The notes under the pieces are model-generated. The model worked only from the letters and a program-made list of their open reading frames with translations, was not told the origin of the DNA and searched no databases. 9,443 nt of DNA, taken from contig CALDZQ010000325.1 of NCBI GenBank assembly GCA_937944035.1, positions 1-9,443 on the forward strand, written 5' to 3'. Below are positions 1-7,168 of this stretch, piece after piece. A program made the position numbers and the translations under genes. Origin of the DNA: an uncultured Neomegalonema sp. (GTDB lineage Bacteria; Pseudomonadota; Alphaproteobacteria; Rhodobacterales; Rhodobacteraceae). The number at the start of each line of letters is the position of its first letter. Within the stretch, counting starts at the first letter, position 1.

Positions 1-1634
1 CCCAAAATTCCCGGCGACGGCGCACCGTCAGGCCGCCCGAACCACAGCCCGATCACATGCCGCCCGTCAAACCCCACCGCCCAGGCATCGCGATGGCCGT
101 AAGACGTGCCCGTCTTAAACGCCAACACCTCCTGCAAGGCATTCTCCGGCGCGGGCGCACCGGCCAGAATATCCGCCACCTGCCACGCCGCTTCGGGCGA
201 CAGCATCGCTCCCCCTGTCTCCACCGCACCGGATTGCGCGCGCAAAGCCACCACTTCACCCCCGCGCGCCAGCCCCGCATACAGCGTCACCAGATCGTGC
301 AAACTCAGCCCCAGCCCGCCCAGCGCAATCGCCAGCCCCGGCGCATCGCCTCCCGGCAAGCGCGCCTCAACCCCCGCGCGCCGCATCCGCGAGACCAGCC
401 GCGACGGACCAATCGCATCCAACGCGGCCACCGCCGGAATATTCAGCGAAAGCTGCAACGCCTTACGGATCGTCACCGTGCCGTGGTATTGCCTGTCAAA
501 ATTCTGCGGCGCATAGCGCCCGAACCGCATGGGCCGGTCATCGATCAAGGTTTCGGGATGCCCCGCGCCCTGCTCAAACGCCAGCCCGTAAATCAGCGGT
601 TTCAGCGTCGATCCCGGCGAGCGGGTCGCACGGCTCATATCAATATACCCGCCACGCGCGGTATCATGCAGATCCGCCGAGCCGACCTGTGCCAAAATCT
701 CGCCCGTCTGATGGTCAGCCACGATAGCAGCCGCCGAAATCCTCGCCCCCAGCGACCGCGCACGGGCTTTGAGCAGCGCTTCCAGCTCGCCCTGCAACCC
801 CGCATCCAGCGTGGTCGTAACCACCCCTTCCCCGCGCAGCCGGTCCGCCACATGCGGGGCCAGTTGCGCAAATGCCAGCCGCCGCACGGGCACAGCTTCG
901 GTCTTCGCCGCCGCCGCATCATTCGGATCAAGCGCCCCCGCCAGAACCGCGCGATCCAGCACCCGATCCCGCGCCGCCTTTGCGCGCAAGGGGAAACGAT
1001 CAGGCCGCCGCCCCTCCGGCGATTGCGGCAGCGCCACCAACAGCGCGGCCTCCGCTTGGGTCAGGCGTCGCGGCTCCTTGCCGAAATAACTCAGGCTCGC
1101 CGCACGCACGCCCTCGATATTCCCGCCAAACGGCGCGAGCGCGAGATACAATCGCAAAATTTCCGGTTTGTCGAGCGCGCGCTCCAGCGCCAGCGCCACC
1201 CGCATCTGCCGCAGCTTACCTCCGGGCGAACGCGTCGGAATCTCCTCCAGCAGTCGCGCCACCTGCATCGTCAGCGTCGACCCGCCCGACACAATCCGCC
1301 CCGCCTTCACCGACGACCAAACCGCCCGCACCATCGCACGGGCATCCACCCCCGCATGATCCCGAAACCGCTTGTCCTCATACGCGAACAGCAGATCAAG
1401 ATACCCCCGATCCACCGCACTCTCACTCACAGGCAACCGCCACAGCCCGTCTTCCACCTGATAAGCCCGCAACAAGACCCCGTCACGATCCAGCACCGTG
1501 GCCGAGGTCGCAGGCGAGAGCGACGGCAACACAGTCGCGTCAACCCACCTGTCCGCAGCAAAAACTGAGACGGCGAGCAGGACTGCACCCGCAATCAGGG
1601 TTTGCTTAACCCGTTTGGCTCTCAAAACTCCCAT
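1..1634 (-). CDS. pbpC: Penicillin-binding protein 1C (bifunctional glycosyltransferase/transpeptidase), 3' end beyond the left edge
   Basis: Class A penicillin-binding protein that would polymerise lipid II glycan strands and handle peptide cross-links at the outer face of the inner membrane. The window holds 544 codons from the start. Residues 7-27 form a basic-then-hydrophobic signal anchor. The glycosyltransferase domain (about 45-225) shows the catalytic glutamate E86 in YEDKRFRDHAGVD and the GGSTLTMQVARLLE signature at 117-130. The penicillin-binding domain (from about 295) has all three motifs: S342-T-L-K345 inside SPGSTLKP, S396-L-N398, and K507-T-G509. The SPGSTLKP and EDKRF forms are typical of PBP1C rather than PBP1A. 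Family members usually run 680-780 residues, so the C-terminal BiPBP_C domain is missing here only because of the window edge. The ATG at 1634 is chosen because a TGA lies just upstream in frame; no strong ribosome site is visible. It lies 54 bases behind the stress-protein gene and may be cotranscribed with it. Family assignment is firm. Confidence 0.95.
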   Translation of the reverse strand, partial: MGVLRAKRVKQTLIAGAVLLAVSVFAADRWVDATVLPSLSPATSATVLDRDGVLLRAYQVEDGLWRLPVSESAVDRGYLDLLFAYEDKRFRDHAGVDARAMVRAVWSSVKAGRIVSGGSTLTMQVARLLEEIPTRSPGGKLRQMRVALALERALDKPEILRLYLALAPFGGNIEGVRAASLSYFGKEPRRLTQAEAALLVALPQSPEGRRPDRFPLRAKAARDRVLDRAVLAGALDPNDAAAAKTEAVPVRRLAFAQLAPHVADRLRGEGVVTTTLDAGLQGELEALLKARARSLGARISAAAIVADHQTGEILAQVGSADLHDTARGGYIDMSRATRSPGSTLKPLIYGLAFEQGAGHPETLIDDRPMRFGRYAPQNFDRQYHGTVTIRKALQLSLNIPAVAALDAIGPSRLVSRMRRAGVEARLPGGDAPGLAIALGGLGLSLHDLVTLYAGLARGGEVVALRAQSGAVETGGAMLSPEAAWQVADILAGAPAPENALQEVLAFKTGTSYGHRDAWAVGFDGRHVIGLWFGRPDGAPSPGIL

Positions 1635-1688
1635 GCGCAATCATGGAGCGATCAGAGAGGCTTTTCAATGGCCAACGGACAATTCCGC

Positions 1689-2534
1689 TCAATGCGAAAA
1701 CAGCACCGGGACCGTCATCGTCTTCAGAATCTCCCGCGTGACACCGCCAAACACGTATTCCCGCGCCCGCGAGTGGCCGTATCCGCCCATCACCAGCAAA
1801 TCCGCCCCGTGATCGGCGATGCGTGACAGCAGATCACTCGCCACCGAAGTCTCCGGCGGGGTCGCGGTATCGGCAACCACGGTGATGTCATGGCGGGCCA
1901 GCGTGGTGGCCAGTTCCGCCCCTTGCAGCAAGGTCATATCCTTCGCGGCCGCCTTCGATTTCACCGCATAAAGCCGCACATCTTCCGCGCTCAGCAAGAA
2001 CGGCATCGCATCGAAAACCGCCCGGCTGCTCTCGCGCGACCCGTTCCAGGCCACAAACACATGCTTGCCGAAATCCGTGTGATCCCCCGCATAAGGGACC
2101 ATCAGAACAGGCCGCCCGGCTTGCAAAATAACCCGACCGACTTCGCCAAAATTATTGCCCACAGGATTACCCGCGTCCGGTTGCGGCAGGATCAACAGAT
2201 CGCAACACCGGGCGTGATCGACCACATCCTCATCAATATCAGGCACTTGCGACCAAACCGCCCGCCATTCGACGGTAACACCCGGCTGCCCGTCCGCAAG
2301 GTGCGCAAACCGCGCCTCCAGCGTATCGGCCAGCGCTTTCGCACTTTTCCGGACCTGCGCCTGAACCTCCACAGGAAAATCAAAGCGATAGGCCGGATAG
2401 ACTTCGGGGCTGGGAATAACATGCAGCCCGATGACATGCCCGCCGGTTTCCTTAGCGACGTTCAACGCGGCAGGCACAACCCGATCCAATTCTTCGACCG
2501 AGTTGGCGTGAACGAGAATGGTTTTAAAGCTCAT
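1689..2534 (-). CDS. Universal stress protein with two tandem Usp domains
   Basis: Cytoplasmic stress protein of 281 residues made of two Usp (Rossmann-like) domains, about 1-148 and 157-281. Domain 1 opens with SFKTILVHA, the usual first beta strand. Domain 2 opens with KHVFVAWNGSRESSRAV. The nucleotide-loop pattern G-2x-G-9x-G is seen at G250, G253 and G263 (MGGYGHSRAREYVFGGVT); the usual following S/T is a glycine, as is common in two-domain alphaproteobacterial Usps. Domain 1 lacks this loop, so only domain 2 is likely to bind nucleotide. The ATG at 2534 is chosen over an in-frame TTG at 2558 because AAGGAG sits six bases before it and translation is conserved from MSFKT. The gene is separated from the channel gene by 73 bases that hold an FNR-type box and a -10 element, so it probably has its own anaerobic or micro-oxic promoter. 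The exact cellular role cannot be read from sequence. Confidence 0.93.
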   Translation of the reverse strand: MSFKTILVHANSVEELDRVVPAALNVAKETGGHVIGLHVIPSPEVYPAYRFDFPVEVQAQVRKSAKALADTLEARFAHLADGQPGVTVEWRAVWSQVPDIDEDVVDHARCCDLLILPQPDAGNPVGNNFGEVGRVILQAGRPVLMVPYAGDHTDFGKHVFVAWNGSRESSRAVFDAMPFLLSAEDVRLYAVKSKAAAKDMTLLQGAELATTLARHDITVVADTATPPETSVASDLLSRIADHGADLLVMGGYGHSRAREYVFGGVTREILKTMTVPVLFSH

Positions 2535-2540
2535 GATGAT

Positions 2541-2546
2541 CTCCTT
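2541..2546 (-). promoter_or_regulatory. Strong Shine-Dalgarno site of the universal stress protein gene
   Basis: AAGGAG on the minus strand, six bases before the ATG at 2534. It is the strongest ribosome site in the window. It settles the start codon, because the upstream in-frame TTG at 2558 lies before this site. High translation would suit a stress-induced protein. Confidence 0.9.
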
Positions 2547-2557
2547 CTTACGGATCA

Positions 2558-2563
2558 ATCATG
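2558..2563 (-). promoter_or_regulatory. Candidate -10 element of the universal stress protein promoter
   Basis: CATGAT on the minus strand matches TATAAT at four of six positions. If a site centred 29-30 bases upstream (the FNR-type box) is placed at -41.5, this hexamer falls exactly at -12 to -7 and the transcript would start at about 2551, giving a 17-base leader that contains the Shine-Dalgarno. The agreement in spacing is what supports it; the hexamer alone is weak. Confidence 0.5.
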
Positions 2564-2585
2564 GCGCGCCCTGCGGTGTATCACA

Positions 2586-2599
2586 TTGACAGAGATCAA
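2586..2599 (-). promoter_or_regulatory. FNR/FnrL-type binding site upstream of the universal stress protein gene
   Basis: Read on the minus strand the site is TTGAT-CTCT-GTCAA, and on the plus strand TTGAC-AGAG-ATCAA. Both fit the FNR/FnrL consensus TTGAY-N4-RTCAA at every defined position. It lies in the short gap between the channel gene stop and the stress-protein start, centred 58 bases before the ATG. With the candidate -10 element it gives the geometry of an FNR-activated (class II) promoter. In alphaproteobacteria FnrL commonly controls universal stress protein genes, which supports the reading. A CRP/FNR-family relative with the same recognition sequence (for example DnrD-like) cannot be excluded. 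Confidence 0.72.
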
Positions 2600-2607
2600 A
2601 TTGCGGC

Positions 2608-5205
2608 TCAATCCCCGTCCGTATCCGGCGCACTGGGCCGCCGCGATGGCCCCCCGTTTGCACTCCTGGCCACCAATTCCAATGCCTGATCGAGGTTTTT
2701 GATGCTGACCTCGGTTTGCGCGAACGGAATCGCGATCTTCTCTTCGCGGAAGCGGCGATCAATCTCAAAGTTGATGTCCGAGCGCACCGTCAGCACCCAG
2801 TTCACATCGCGCAAATGCACACGCAATTCAAAATCCAGCGAGCTGGCCCCGAACCCCTGAAAAACCACCACGGGCGGCGGACGGCGCAGGACCATAGGAT
2901 GCGCGCGGGCGATCTCCAGCAAGACTTTCTCCACCTTGCGCACATCGGTCCCGTAATCGACCCCCACCGGACAAATCGCCCGCCCCATCAGATCACCGTG
3001 GGTGAAATTGGTCACTGCGCCGGAGATCAGCTCCGAGTTCGGCACGATATAGCTGGCCTTGTCGAATGTCTGGATTTCAGTGGAGCGGACATTGATTTTC
3101 TTCACCGTCCCGTGCGTGTTCGCCACCTCGATCCAGTCCCCGACCTTGATCGGCCGCTCGATCAGCAGGATAACACCGGAGACGAAGTTGTTGACGATGT
3201 TCTGAAGGCCGAAACCGATACCCACGCCCAGCGCCGCACCCAGAAACGCCAGATTCGTAAGATCAATCCCCCCGACGCTGACCGCCAGCAGGCCGGATAC
3301 GAAAAAGCCCAGATACCCAAGCCCCGACACAATCGACGACCGCGCCCCCACATCGAGGCGCGTTCTCGGCATCACCGCACGGCGCAACAGCGCTTGCAGC
3401 AACCGCGTGACAAACAGGCCCAGCCCGAACACGAACGCCGCGATCAGCAGATCACCGGGGCGGAACACACTGTCCCCGATGGTGAAGCCTTCGGTCAGGC
3501 CGAAATAGACCTCCTCCAAATCCCCCATCGTCGCGCCCCAAACCAGCGCAAGCACGGGCGCGGCCAGCAGGGACAGCACAAAGCCGACAAACACGGGCAG
3601 CAAGCCCAGACGCTGCTCGGATTTACCGTCCGGCTCTTTCTTGCTGGTATCCCCCGCAACCTCATACAGCGCTTCGGACCCCTCGCGCGCGACCAGAAAC
3701 AGCACGACGGCAACGCCGACCACGGCGGCGCTCAGGATCGCATTCTGGAAAATATACCGCGACAGCCCGAAATACCCGACCGCCGCCGCCAACGGTGCGG
3801 CAACCGATATGACATAGGCCAATTTGCAGCCCGTCCGGATCAGCGTATCGGCAAAGGGCGTTTCTTCATCGCCGGGGTTTTCCGTATGATCGGCGATTGT
3901 CTCACGGTCTTTGGCAATGCCGCCCCATATCCGCGCAAAGCGCCACAGATACAACGCGCCGAACACGATGATACAGAAATTGACAACCGTCAGCGCCTCA
4001 ATCGGAATATCGAGCTTTTCGCCCCCGCCGATCAGCGCGATGTCGAGCGCAAGGCTCAAACCGACCATCATCGCAAACCACGCCGCTTTCGACGCGGTCT
4101 TATCATCAAGCGCCGAAAGCCTCAGCGACGGCACGGTCGGCGCGAAAAACGCGTAAATCAGCGCGTACATCAACGCCATAGCCGCCGCCGCAAGGGTCAG
4201 CGCATCAACGGCCACACTGCCCTTCGGCCCCAGCAATTCCAGCACTTCCAGCGCATACCGGACCGCTGCAAGCGCGGCGATCGGCAGGATCAGCCGCGTC
4301 AGCGTGACCCCGACACCAACCAGCAACCGCCGCGCCCGCGACGGCCCTTCGCCCAATACCGGATCAGGCAGCGCGTCAAGCCTTTGCGGCTTGGCCAGTG
4401 TTTTGCCATTCGCATTCAGGCCGCCGAACGCCGATAATTCCGTCTCATCGTGAATCTCTTTCGGCGAATAGATGTCCATCGCCGCAGACAGACGCCGCAA
4501 AGCATAGCGCCGGGCGAAAAATATCAGCAGAAACGCGAACAACACGGCGGCAATGGCCGCGATCCCGGTCGGAGACCACAGCGCCGCACGCTTGGCGCGC
4601 GCATCGCCGCTGGTCGCTTCGGACACCATATCAAAGCCGACGCCAAGGCTGCGATTGGCGGTAATCACCCAGTTTCGCGGATCAAGCGGGACGGGGCCGC
4701 GTTGCAGCAACTTATTCGTAAACCGCCGCCTCTGCGCCTCCGTAGCCGTTGCGATCAGGCGATCCGCCCGCGTGAAGGCCAGCTGGGATTTGCTGACAAT
4801 CGCATTCAGATCTTCAATCCGCGCGTTGATCTGCGTGCGCTCGGCGGCAACCGACGCATCCTCGGTAGCCCCTTCCGCAGGGGCCGGACCCAGCGCATCC
4901 AGCTGTTCCTGCAACGGCGCAAGCTGCGTTCTCGCGGCATCCAACAGCGCCCGCGACCGTATCCGCACCGGATCAAGCTGTTCGCGCAAAGCCTGCGCCA
5001 GCTCGGGGTCAACATCATCAGTCCGCAGCGTCTCATCAGCCCGCGCGGCTTCGTTTTCCCATTTCTGAAACAACGCGCTCGCGTTATCGAGGCTCACCTC
5101 TTCCGTCTGCGCCAGCGCCCCCGAAGAAAGCGTCAGCGCGGCGAACGAAAACGTCAGCGCAACGATCACTGGGAAGAGCCGCGCGATCAAACGAAACCGG
5201 GTCAT
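2608..5205 (-). CDS. Large MscS/MscK-type mechanosensitive channel with DUF3772-like periplasmic domain
   Basis: An 865-residue inner-membrane channel expected to open under membrane tension and release solutes during osmotic downshift. Residues 1-32 are a signal peptide ending GALA-QT. Residues 35-205 form a soluble, helix-rich, acidic periplasmic domain with coiled-coil character, resembling the DUF3772 region of large MscS homologues. Several hydrophobic membrane segments follow (about 212-230, 295-318, 333-355, 375-392, 403-421, 462-480, 488-506, 535-557, 585-605, 625-645). The pore helix and MscS core are at about 650-695, with Gly/Ala-rich LGAALGVGIGFGLQNIVNNF and then ERPIKVGDWIEV. The cytoplasmic beta and alpha/beta domains follow, with NSELISGAVTNF at 723-734 and the late IPFAQ motif at 826-830. 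The start ATG directly abuts the aldolase stop (TAAATG), so translation is probably coupled. I do not assign mscK, because domain order rather than orthology is what can be seen. Confidence 0.93.
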   Translation of the reverse strand: MTRFRLIARLFPVIVALTFSFAALTLSSGALAQTEEVSLDNASALFQKWENEAARADETLRTDDVDPELAQALREQLDPVRIRSRALLDAARTQLAPLQEQLDALGPAPAEGATEDASVAAERTQINARIEDLNAIVSKSQLAFTRADRLIATATEAQRRRFTNKLLQRGPVPLDPRNWVITANRSLGVGFDMVSEATSGDARAKRAALWSPTGIAAIAAVLFAFLLIFFARRYALRRLSAAMDIYSPKEIHDETELSAFGGLNANGKTLAKPQRLDALPDPVLGEGPSRARRLLVGVGVTLTRLILPIAALAAVRYALEVLELLGPKGSVAVDALTLAAAAMALMYALIYAFFAPTVPSLRLSALDDKTASKAAWFAMMVGLSLALDIALIGGGEKLDIPIEALTVVNFCIIVFGALYLWRFARIWGGIAKDRETIADHTENPGDEETPFADTLIRTGCKLAYVISVAAPLAAAVGYFGLSRYIFQNAILSAAVVGVAVVLFLVAREGSEALYEVAGDTSKKEPDGKSEQRLGLLPVFVGFVLSLLAAPVLALVWGATMGDLEEVYFGLTEGFTIGDSVFRPGDLLIAAFVFGLGLFVTRLLQALLRRAVMPRTRLDVGARSSIVSGLGYLGFFVSGLLAVSVGGIDLTNLAFLGAALGVGIGFGLQNIVNNFVSGVILLIERPIKVGDWIEVANTHGTVKKINVRSTEIQTFDKASYIVPNSELISGAVTNFTHGDLMGRAICPVGVDYGTDVRKVEKVLLEIARAHPMVLRRPPPVVVFQGFGASSLDFELRVHLRDVNWVLTVRSDINFEIDRRFREEKIAIPFAQTEVSIKNLDQALELVARSANGGPSRRPSAPDTDGD

Positions 5206-6282
5206 TTAAGCCGCCGCCCCGCCGTCACCGGCGCAAATCGCCAGAAAATTGTCAATATCACTTTCCGGCGTCGTCGGCGCACAGACCAGCCGAACCATCA
5301 CCGCCTCCCCGTCACCGTCCTCGGTTTGCGAGGCAGGCTCCAGATAATACCCCGCCCCCGCCTCTCTCAAACGCCTGTGTACCGCCAGCGGCAAGCGCGC
5401 GAAAATCATATTCGCCTGCGGCTCGTTCAGAATATCGATCTCAGGATGCGCAGCCAACGCTGCGGCGATTTTCTGGCCCATCGCATTGGCATGGCGGGCG
5501 TTGCGCAGCCATAAATCATCGGTCAGATAGGCATCCATTTGCGACGAAAGAAGCCGCCCCTTAGAGACAAGATGCCCGCCCCGCTTGCGCCGGAATTCAA
5601 ACTCCGCAATCCGCGCGGCCTGGCGTTCAGGGTCGAAGAAAATCACCACCTCCGCCGCCAGCGCCCCGTTCTTCGTCGCGCCCAGACACAAGACATCGAC
5701 CCCCGCCTGCCAGCTCATCGCGGCGGCCGTTTCATTGCCCGCCACCAGCGCATTCGCAAACCGCGTTCCGTCCAGATGCACGGCCATCCCTTTGGCATGG
5801 GCAATCGCGCACAATTCCGAAAGCTGCGCCGCCGTATAAAGCGCGCCCATCTCGGTCAGATTGGTCAGGCTCAGCGCCGCAGGTTGGGCCTGATGCACCC
5901 CCCGCGCGCCCGCCTCCACCAGTGCCGCGCTCAGGGCGACCGGATCAATCCGCGCCTGCGCACCGGGCAGCAGATGCAGCTTCAGACCGCCGCCGTAGAA
6001 CTCAGGCGCGCCGCATTCATCCTCGGCGATATGCGCGACCTCGTGGCAGAAAACCGTGCCCCAGGGCGGCGAAAGGCTGGCCAGCGTGATCGCGTTTGCC
6101 GCAGTCCCGGTCGAGACCAGAAACGCCCGCAAATCCGTCCCGAATATCTCTTTCAGCCGCTCTTCAACCCGTGCTGCCAGCGGGTCCGCGCCATAGGAAC
6201 CCAGCGCATCGGCATTTGCCCGCGCGATGGCTTCAATAATCTCAGGGGAAGCCCCGAAAGCGTTGTCGCTGCTGAAATTCAT
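5206..6282 (-). CDS. ltaE: Low-specificity L-threonine aldolase (PLP-dependent beta-eliminating lyase family)
   Basis: A 358-residue cytoplasmic fold-type I PLP enzyme, expected to cleave L-threonine or L-allo-threonine to glycine and acetaldehyde. The N-terminal FSSDNAFGASPEI, the phosphate-binding STGTAAN at 57-63, and the CHEVAHI-AEDECGAPEF block at 79-95 are aldolase hallmarks. D171 in VHLDGTRFAN should contact the pyridine nitrogen. K204 in LGATKNGAL is the expected Schiff-base lysine. Length fits the family (about 330-360). The ATG at 6282 shares one base with the preceding gene's TGA (TGATG) and is preceded by AGAGGG at 6289-6294, which decides the start. The stop is followed at once by the channel gene. 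Stereospecificity (L versus L-allo) cannot be read. A related beta-eliminating lyase with another amino-acid substrate is the main alternative. Confidence 0.92.
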   Translation of the reverse strand: MNFSSDNAFGASPEIIEAIARANADALGSYGADPLAARVEERLKEIFGTDLRAFLVSTGTAANAITLASLSPPWGTVFCHEVAHIAEDECGAPEFYGGGLKLHLLPGAQARIDPVALSAALVEAGARGVHQAQPAALSLTNLTEMGALYTAAQLSELCAIAHAKGMAVHLDGTRFANALVAGNETAAAMSWQAGVDVLCLGATKNGALAAEVVIFFDPERQAARIAEFEFRRKRGGHLVSKGRLLSSQMDAYLTDDLWLRNARHANAMGQKIAAALAAHPEIDILNEPQANMIFARLPLAVHRRLREAGAGYYLEPASQTEDGDGEAVMVRLVCAPTTPESDIDNFLAICAGDGGAAA

Positions 6283-6749
6283 CAGTGGCCCTCTTCAATA
6301 ACGTAATCATACCAGTCTTCTTCACCCACCTCGTACTCCGGCACAGTCGCATTGCGCATGGAGTTTCCGCTAGTGTGAACAGAATTGGGATCGCCCGTAA
6401 CAAGCGGATGCCAGTCAGGTAGTTTTTCCCCGTCCGCGAGCAATCGGTAAGCGCAGGTTTTCGGCATCCATTCCCGCGCCTCGACAATGCTTTCGGGCGT
6501 CAGCTGAATACAGGTCGGAACCAGAACCGAGCGCATCGCATAGCTGGAGCAGCGGCAGGTTTCCTCATCGAACAGGCGGCAGGCGATATTGGTGTAGGCG
6601 ATTTCGTGCGGCGGGTCTTCATTCTCCATCTTCAGCATACAGCACTTGCCACAGCCATCGCACAGCGCCTCCCATTCCGCTTTCGTCATCCCGTCCATCG
6701 GGACCGTTTCCCAGAATTTCGGACGCAACGCTTTACCGTTTTCGCTCAT
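6282..6749 (-). CDS. UPF0260/YcgN-like cysteine-cluster protein (CxxCxxCC metal-binding family)
   Basis: A 155-residue soluble protein of the UPF0260 (YcgN) family, related to YkgJ-type CxxCxxCC proteins thought to chelate zinc or iron. The signature C30-DG-C33-GK-C36-C37 opens the conserved core. Further conserved cysteines are C57, C65, C67, C80 and C99, in blocks including NIACRLFDEETCRCSSY and VPTCIQL. The C-terminus is acidic (EVGEEDWYDYVIEEGH). Length matches the family (about 145-160). The ATG overlaps the preceding gene's stop by four bases (ATGA), and its own TGA overlaps the aldolase start by one base, so it is the middle of a coupled operon. The function of the family is not established; metal binding is inferred from the cysteines only. 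Confidence 0.92.
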   Translation of the reverse strand: MSENGKALRPKFWETVPMDGMTKAEWEALCDGCGKCCMLKMENEDPPHEIAYTNIACRLFDEETCRCSSYAMRSVLVPTCIQLTPESIVEAREWMPKTCAYRLLADGEKLPDWHPLVTGDPNSVHTSGNSMRNATVPEYEVGEEDWYDYVIEEGH

Positions 6750-7018
6750 CGGTTCAACACTTCACCGAATCCGCCGAAAAACGCGTTGAGCAGGAACCAC
6801 AGCACCACCAGAAACAGCGCGATCACCAGCGCTTGAATAATCACATTGCGCGGGGTCATCCGCCAGTCGAGGGGCGGATCCTCATTCGCCTCGTTCGGGT
6901 CAAGGCCCGCGCGCTCCCGCGCCTCGCGCCCGGTCAGCGCGCCGCCCGCCTCGTGCCGCATCTGGTCAAGCTTGGCCATCGCATCGGCCACGCGCTCTTT
7001 ATCTTTCGGGTCCGCCAT
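6746..7018 (-). CDS. Small single-pass membrane protein of unknown function
   Basis: A 90-residue protein I do not recognise. Residues 1-57 are charged and predicted cytoplasmic, with a helical stretch (KDKERVADAMAKLDQMRHE), a GREARERAGLDP segment and an acidic NEANEDPP. Residues 59-81 form one hydrophobic helix (VIIQALVIALFLVVLWFLLNA), followed by a short tail FGGFGEVLNR. The ATG at 7018 is preferred to an in-frame TTG at 7066 because the upstream residues look unconserved and the TTG lacks a ribosome site; the site before the ATG is also weak. Its stop overlaps the next gene's start by four bases, so it is the promoter-proximal gene of the coupled operon. The dense coding context and tight overlap make it likely to be a real gene. 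Confidence 0.78.
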   Translation of the reverse strand: MADPKDKERVADAMAKLDQMRHEAGGALTGREARERAGLDPNEANEDPPLDWRMTPRNVIIQALVIALFLVVLWFLLNAFFGGFGEVLNR

Positions 7019-7097
7019 CGTGTTGCCCAATCTTTTCTTCAAACTGATACCCGAAACAGACTGCAAACCACGCCGATCACGAGGTTAATCAGGCGAT

Positions 7098-7115
7098 TGT
7101 GAAGTCATCTTCACA
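7098..7115. promoter_or_regulatory. Perfect 7-bp inverted repeat in the divergent promoter region
   Basis: TGTGAAG-TCAT-CTTCACA, a symmetric site in the 150-base gap between the minus-strand operon and the plus-strand thioredoxin genes. It resembles a CRP half-site pair (TGTGA and TCACA), but the half-sites are eight bases apart instead of six, so CRP is unlikely. It is centred about 62 bases before the first thioredoxin ATG and could serve as an operator for either direction. No regulator gene is adjacent. Confidence 0.4.
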
Positions 7116-7134
7116 GACTTTAATCCGCCGATCC

Positions 7135-7142
7135 TGTATACC
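7135..7142 (+). promoter_or_regulatory. Candidate -10 region for the thioredoxin-like gene cluster
   Basis: TGTATACC contains the overlapping candidates TGTATA and TATACC, of which TATACC matches the -10 consensus at four of six. A start near 7147-7149 would put the inverted repeat's centre at about -40 to -43, the usual place for an activator that contacts RNA polymerase. No good -35 hexamer is seen at normal spacing, which would agree with activator dependence. Weak evidence. Confidence 0.3.
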
Positions 7143-7168
7143 CTACCAAAATTTTCAGAGGTACATCT

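Noticed and set aside
57..1568. 503-codon open frame on the plus strand opposite pbpC
   Set aside because: It is rich in Arg, Pro, His and Gln with no recognisable motif. The opposite strand carries a complete set of PBP1C motifs in frame, so this is a shadow produced by GC-rich codon use.
2716..4437. 573-codon open frame on the plus strand opposite the channel gene
   Set aside because: Composition is that of an antisense shadow (Arg, His, Gln, Pro), with no domain, and the minus strand has clear MscS core motifs and membrane segments.
4450..5514. 354-codon open frame on the plus strand spanning the channel/aldolase junction
   Set aside because: It crosses two well-supported minus-strand genes and has the same shadow composition with no signal or motif.
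7098..7115. CRP site reading of TGTGA...TCACA
   Set aside because: CRP needs six bases between the half-sites and this has eight. Kept only as a generic dyad.
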